A DNA stretch of 5,720 nucleotides, taken from NCBI GenBank assembly GCA_947178465.1, contig CAMWYL010000219.1:1-5720 (forward strand), given 5' to 3'. Shown one piece after another: positions 4,524 through 5,720 of this stretch; position 1 is the stretch's first letter, and every line of letters begins with the position of its first letter. This DNA is from an uncultured Lachnospiraceae bacterium. GTDB taxonomy: Bacteria; Bacillota; Clostridia; Lachnospirales; Lachnospiraceae. The notes below the pieces were generated by a model. That model saw nothing but the letters and a program-made list of their open reading frames with translations. It was not told the origin of the DNA and searched no databases. The translations under genes were made by a program, and so were the position numbers.

Positions 4524-5720
4524 TTGAGACCGTATGCGTATATCTGCGGTATACATAAAATGACAATGACACTGTCAGAATGTCCGCACACACCTGCGAC
4601 CAGACAATACCATACATTCCAATGACATGGTTTAGTAAAAACAGCATCGGAATGTTAAATACCACCCACCGCGTCACACCGAGAAACAGCGATTTATTTC
4701 CTTTACCAAAGCCCTGGAACACATATACCGTGAAAAAGCTCATAAACATCAGCGGCGTTGCAAGGCATCTGATTCTCAGGAAGTCGGTACCCAGCAGCAC
4801 TGTCTGCTGCTCCGGTATAAATATCCGCATAATGCCTCCTGCGAAAATTTCGTATAGCGCAATACTGATTATGCTGACAATGATTCCCACCTTATTGGAA
4901 AATTTTATGATATTATTCATTCTTTCATGGTTCTTCGCAGAATAGTTATATGCAACAAGCGGCATCATTCCCTGACAGATACCGATACCGACATTAAGCG
5001 GAAGCCTTTCCGCTTTCAGCACAATACCAATGGCAGCAAGCGCAATATCACCGTAAGATGCCATCAGCTTATCAATAATCACATAGTCTATGTCAAACAG
5101 CAACGTCGCAATCGCCGAAGGGATGCCGACATTAAATATGGAACCTATACTCCTTCTGTCAGGTAAGCCATGTCTGAAGCTGAGACTGACAGCCGATTGT
5201 TTTCTGATCCTGTATATGACACATAAGAAATAGCTGCATGCAATGCAGTTTGAAGTCAGTGTAGCGATTCCGACTCCTAATACCTCACTTCCCCTTGGAA
5301 GAAGTACAAACATGAGCAGCGGATCAAGCGCCATATTGATAATTCCTCCCATCGTGATGCCAAGGCCCGCCGCTTTTGACATGCCAACACTTCTAAGCAG
5401 ATTGGACATCACATTGGAAAGCACGGTTGGTATTCCGCCAAGTACGATAACACAAAAAGCATACTGTCTTGCATAATGATATGTATTGTCACTCGCTCCA
5501 AGCAATTCAAGAATCGGTTTCATGAGTGCGAACATCACTATGGAAAATACAGCAGTTACTGCAATGGATAAGTAAAAGCTGAATGCGGACACTTTTTTTG
5601 CCTCCTCTTCCCTCTCCTCGCCCAGGAGCCGTGATATCAGCGCCCCTCCTCCAATGCCCGTCAGTCCCGCAAGTGACAGGCAGATATTGAACACCGCCAG
5701 AATCAGAGAAGCACCCGCCA
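4507..5720 (-). CDS. MATE family efflux transporter, MepA-like (N-terminus beyond window)
   Basis: The frame is open from the right edge to TAG at 4507-4509 and yields at least 403 residues. The GTG at 5694 is internal, because coding continues upstream through AGASLILAVFNICLSLAGL to the edge. About 45-50 N-terminal residues are therefore missing. The rest has both MatE repeats. LRSVGMSKAAGLGITMGGIIN followed by MALDPLLMF is the conserved end of repeat one. CQGMMPLVAYNYSAKNHERM and VYVFQGFGKGNKSLF are repeat-two motifs that resemble the MepA branch of multidrug exporters. It is membrane-bound and probably exports cationic drugs or toxic metabolites by Na+ or H+ antiport. It is clearly divergent from the other MATE protein in this window, so not a recent duplicate. 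The gene converges on the LysR gene with a 17-bp overlap at the 3' ends and no terminator in between. Its promoter lies outside the window. Confidence 0.93.
   Translation of the reverse strand, partial: AGASLILAVFNICLSLAGLTGIGGGALISRLLGEEREEEAKKVSAFSFYLSIAVTAVFSIVMFALMKPILELLGASDNTYHYARQYAFCVIVLGGIPTVLSNVMSNLLRSVGMSKAAGLGITMGGIINMALDPLLMFVLLPRGSEVLGVGIATLTSNCIACSYFLCVIYRIRKQSAVSLSFRHGLPDRRSIGSIFNVGIPSAIATLLFDIDYVIIDKLMASYGDIALAAIGIVLKAERLPLNVGIGICQGMMPLVAYNYSAKNHERMNNIIKFSNKVGIIVSIISIALYEIFAGGIMRIFIPEQQTVLLGTDFLRIRCLATPLMFMSFFTVYVFQGFGKGNKSLFLGVTRWVVFNIPMLFLLNHVIGMYGIVWSQVCADILTVSLSFYVYRRYTHTVSTTALF

Noticed and set aside
4529..4550. Dyad ACCGTA / TGCGGT after the LysR stop as a terminator
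   Set aside because: The stem is only six pairs with a wobble, has a 10-nt loop and no U-run on the plus strand; it also lies within the MATE coding sequence.
5692..5694. GTG as start of the right-hand MATE gene
   Set aside because: The same frame stays open to the window edge and encodes typical MATE helix residues, so this is an internal valine and the gene is cut by the window.

Overview
The window looks like a chromosomal segment of a low-to-moderate GC Gram-positive anaerobe, most likely a Clostridia/Lachnospiraceae-type gut bacterium. This is inferred from strong AGGAGG-type ribosome binding sites, A/T-rich intergenic DNA, sigma-A-like promoters and the protein families present. There is no rRNA, tRNA, CRISPR array or mobile element. 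Coding density is high; the only gaps are 746-895 and 3463-3608, and both are regulatory.

Layout: (1) 1-745, minus strand, the N-terminal 248 residues of a cation:proton antiporter (Na+/H+ exchanger fold) that runs off the left edge. (2) 746-899, its control region: a sigma-A promoter overlapping the stop codon of the upstream gene, then a leader that I recognise as a fluoride (crcB-type) riboswitch with an overlapping intrinsic terminator. (3) 896-3462, minus strand, a three-gene operon read in the order atypical short-chain dehydrogenase (SDR), flavodoxin-like FMN oxidoreductase, MATE efflux pump. (4) 3463-3608, a compact divergent promoter region with an 8-bp inverted repeat spaced 50 bp centre to centre. 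(5) 3609-4523, plus strand, a LysR-type regulator divergent from the operon. (6) 4507 to the right edge, minus strand, a second, MepA-like MATE transporter lacking its N-terminus. Its 3' end overlaps the 3' end of the LysR gene by 17 bp.

How it works together (inference): the LysR protein probably controls its own gene and the divergent SDR-flavodoxin-MATE operon. That set would suit redox modification of a small toxic compound followed by export. The antiporter is a separate unit with its own promoter. Its leader predicts that fluoride favours the aptamer fold, disrupts the terminator and turns the antiporter on. A fluoride-controlled proton-coupled cation antiporter, rather than CrcB/Fluc or CLC-F, is the most interesting item here. 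The riboswitch class is known; the job of this kind of antiporter in fluoride stress is much less clear.
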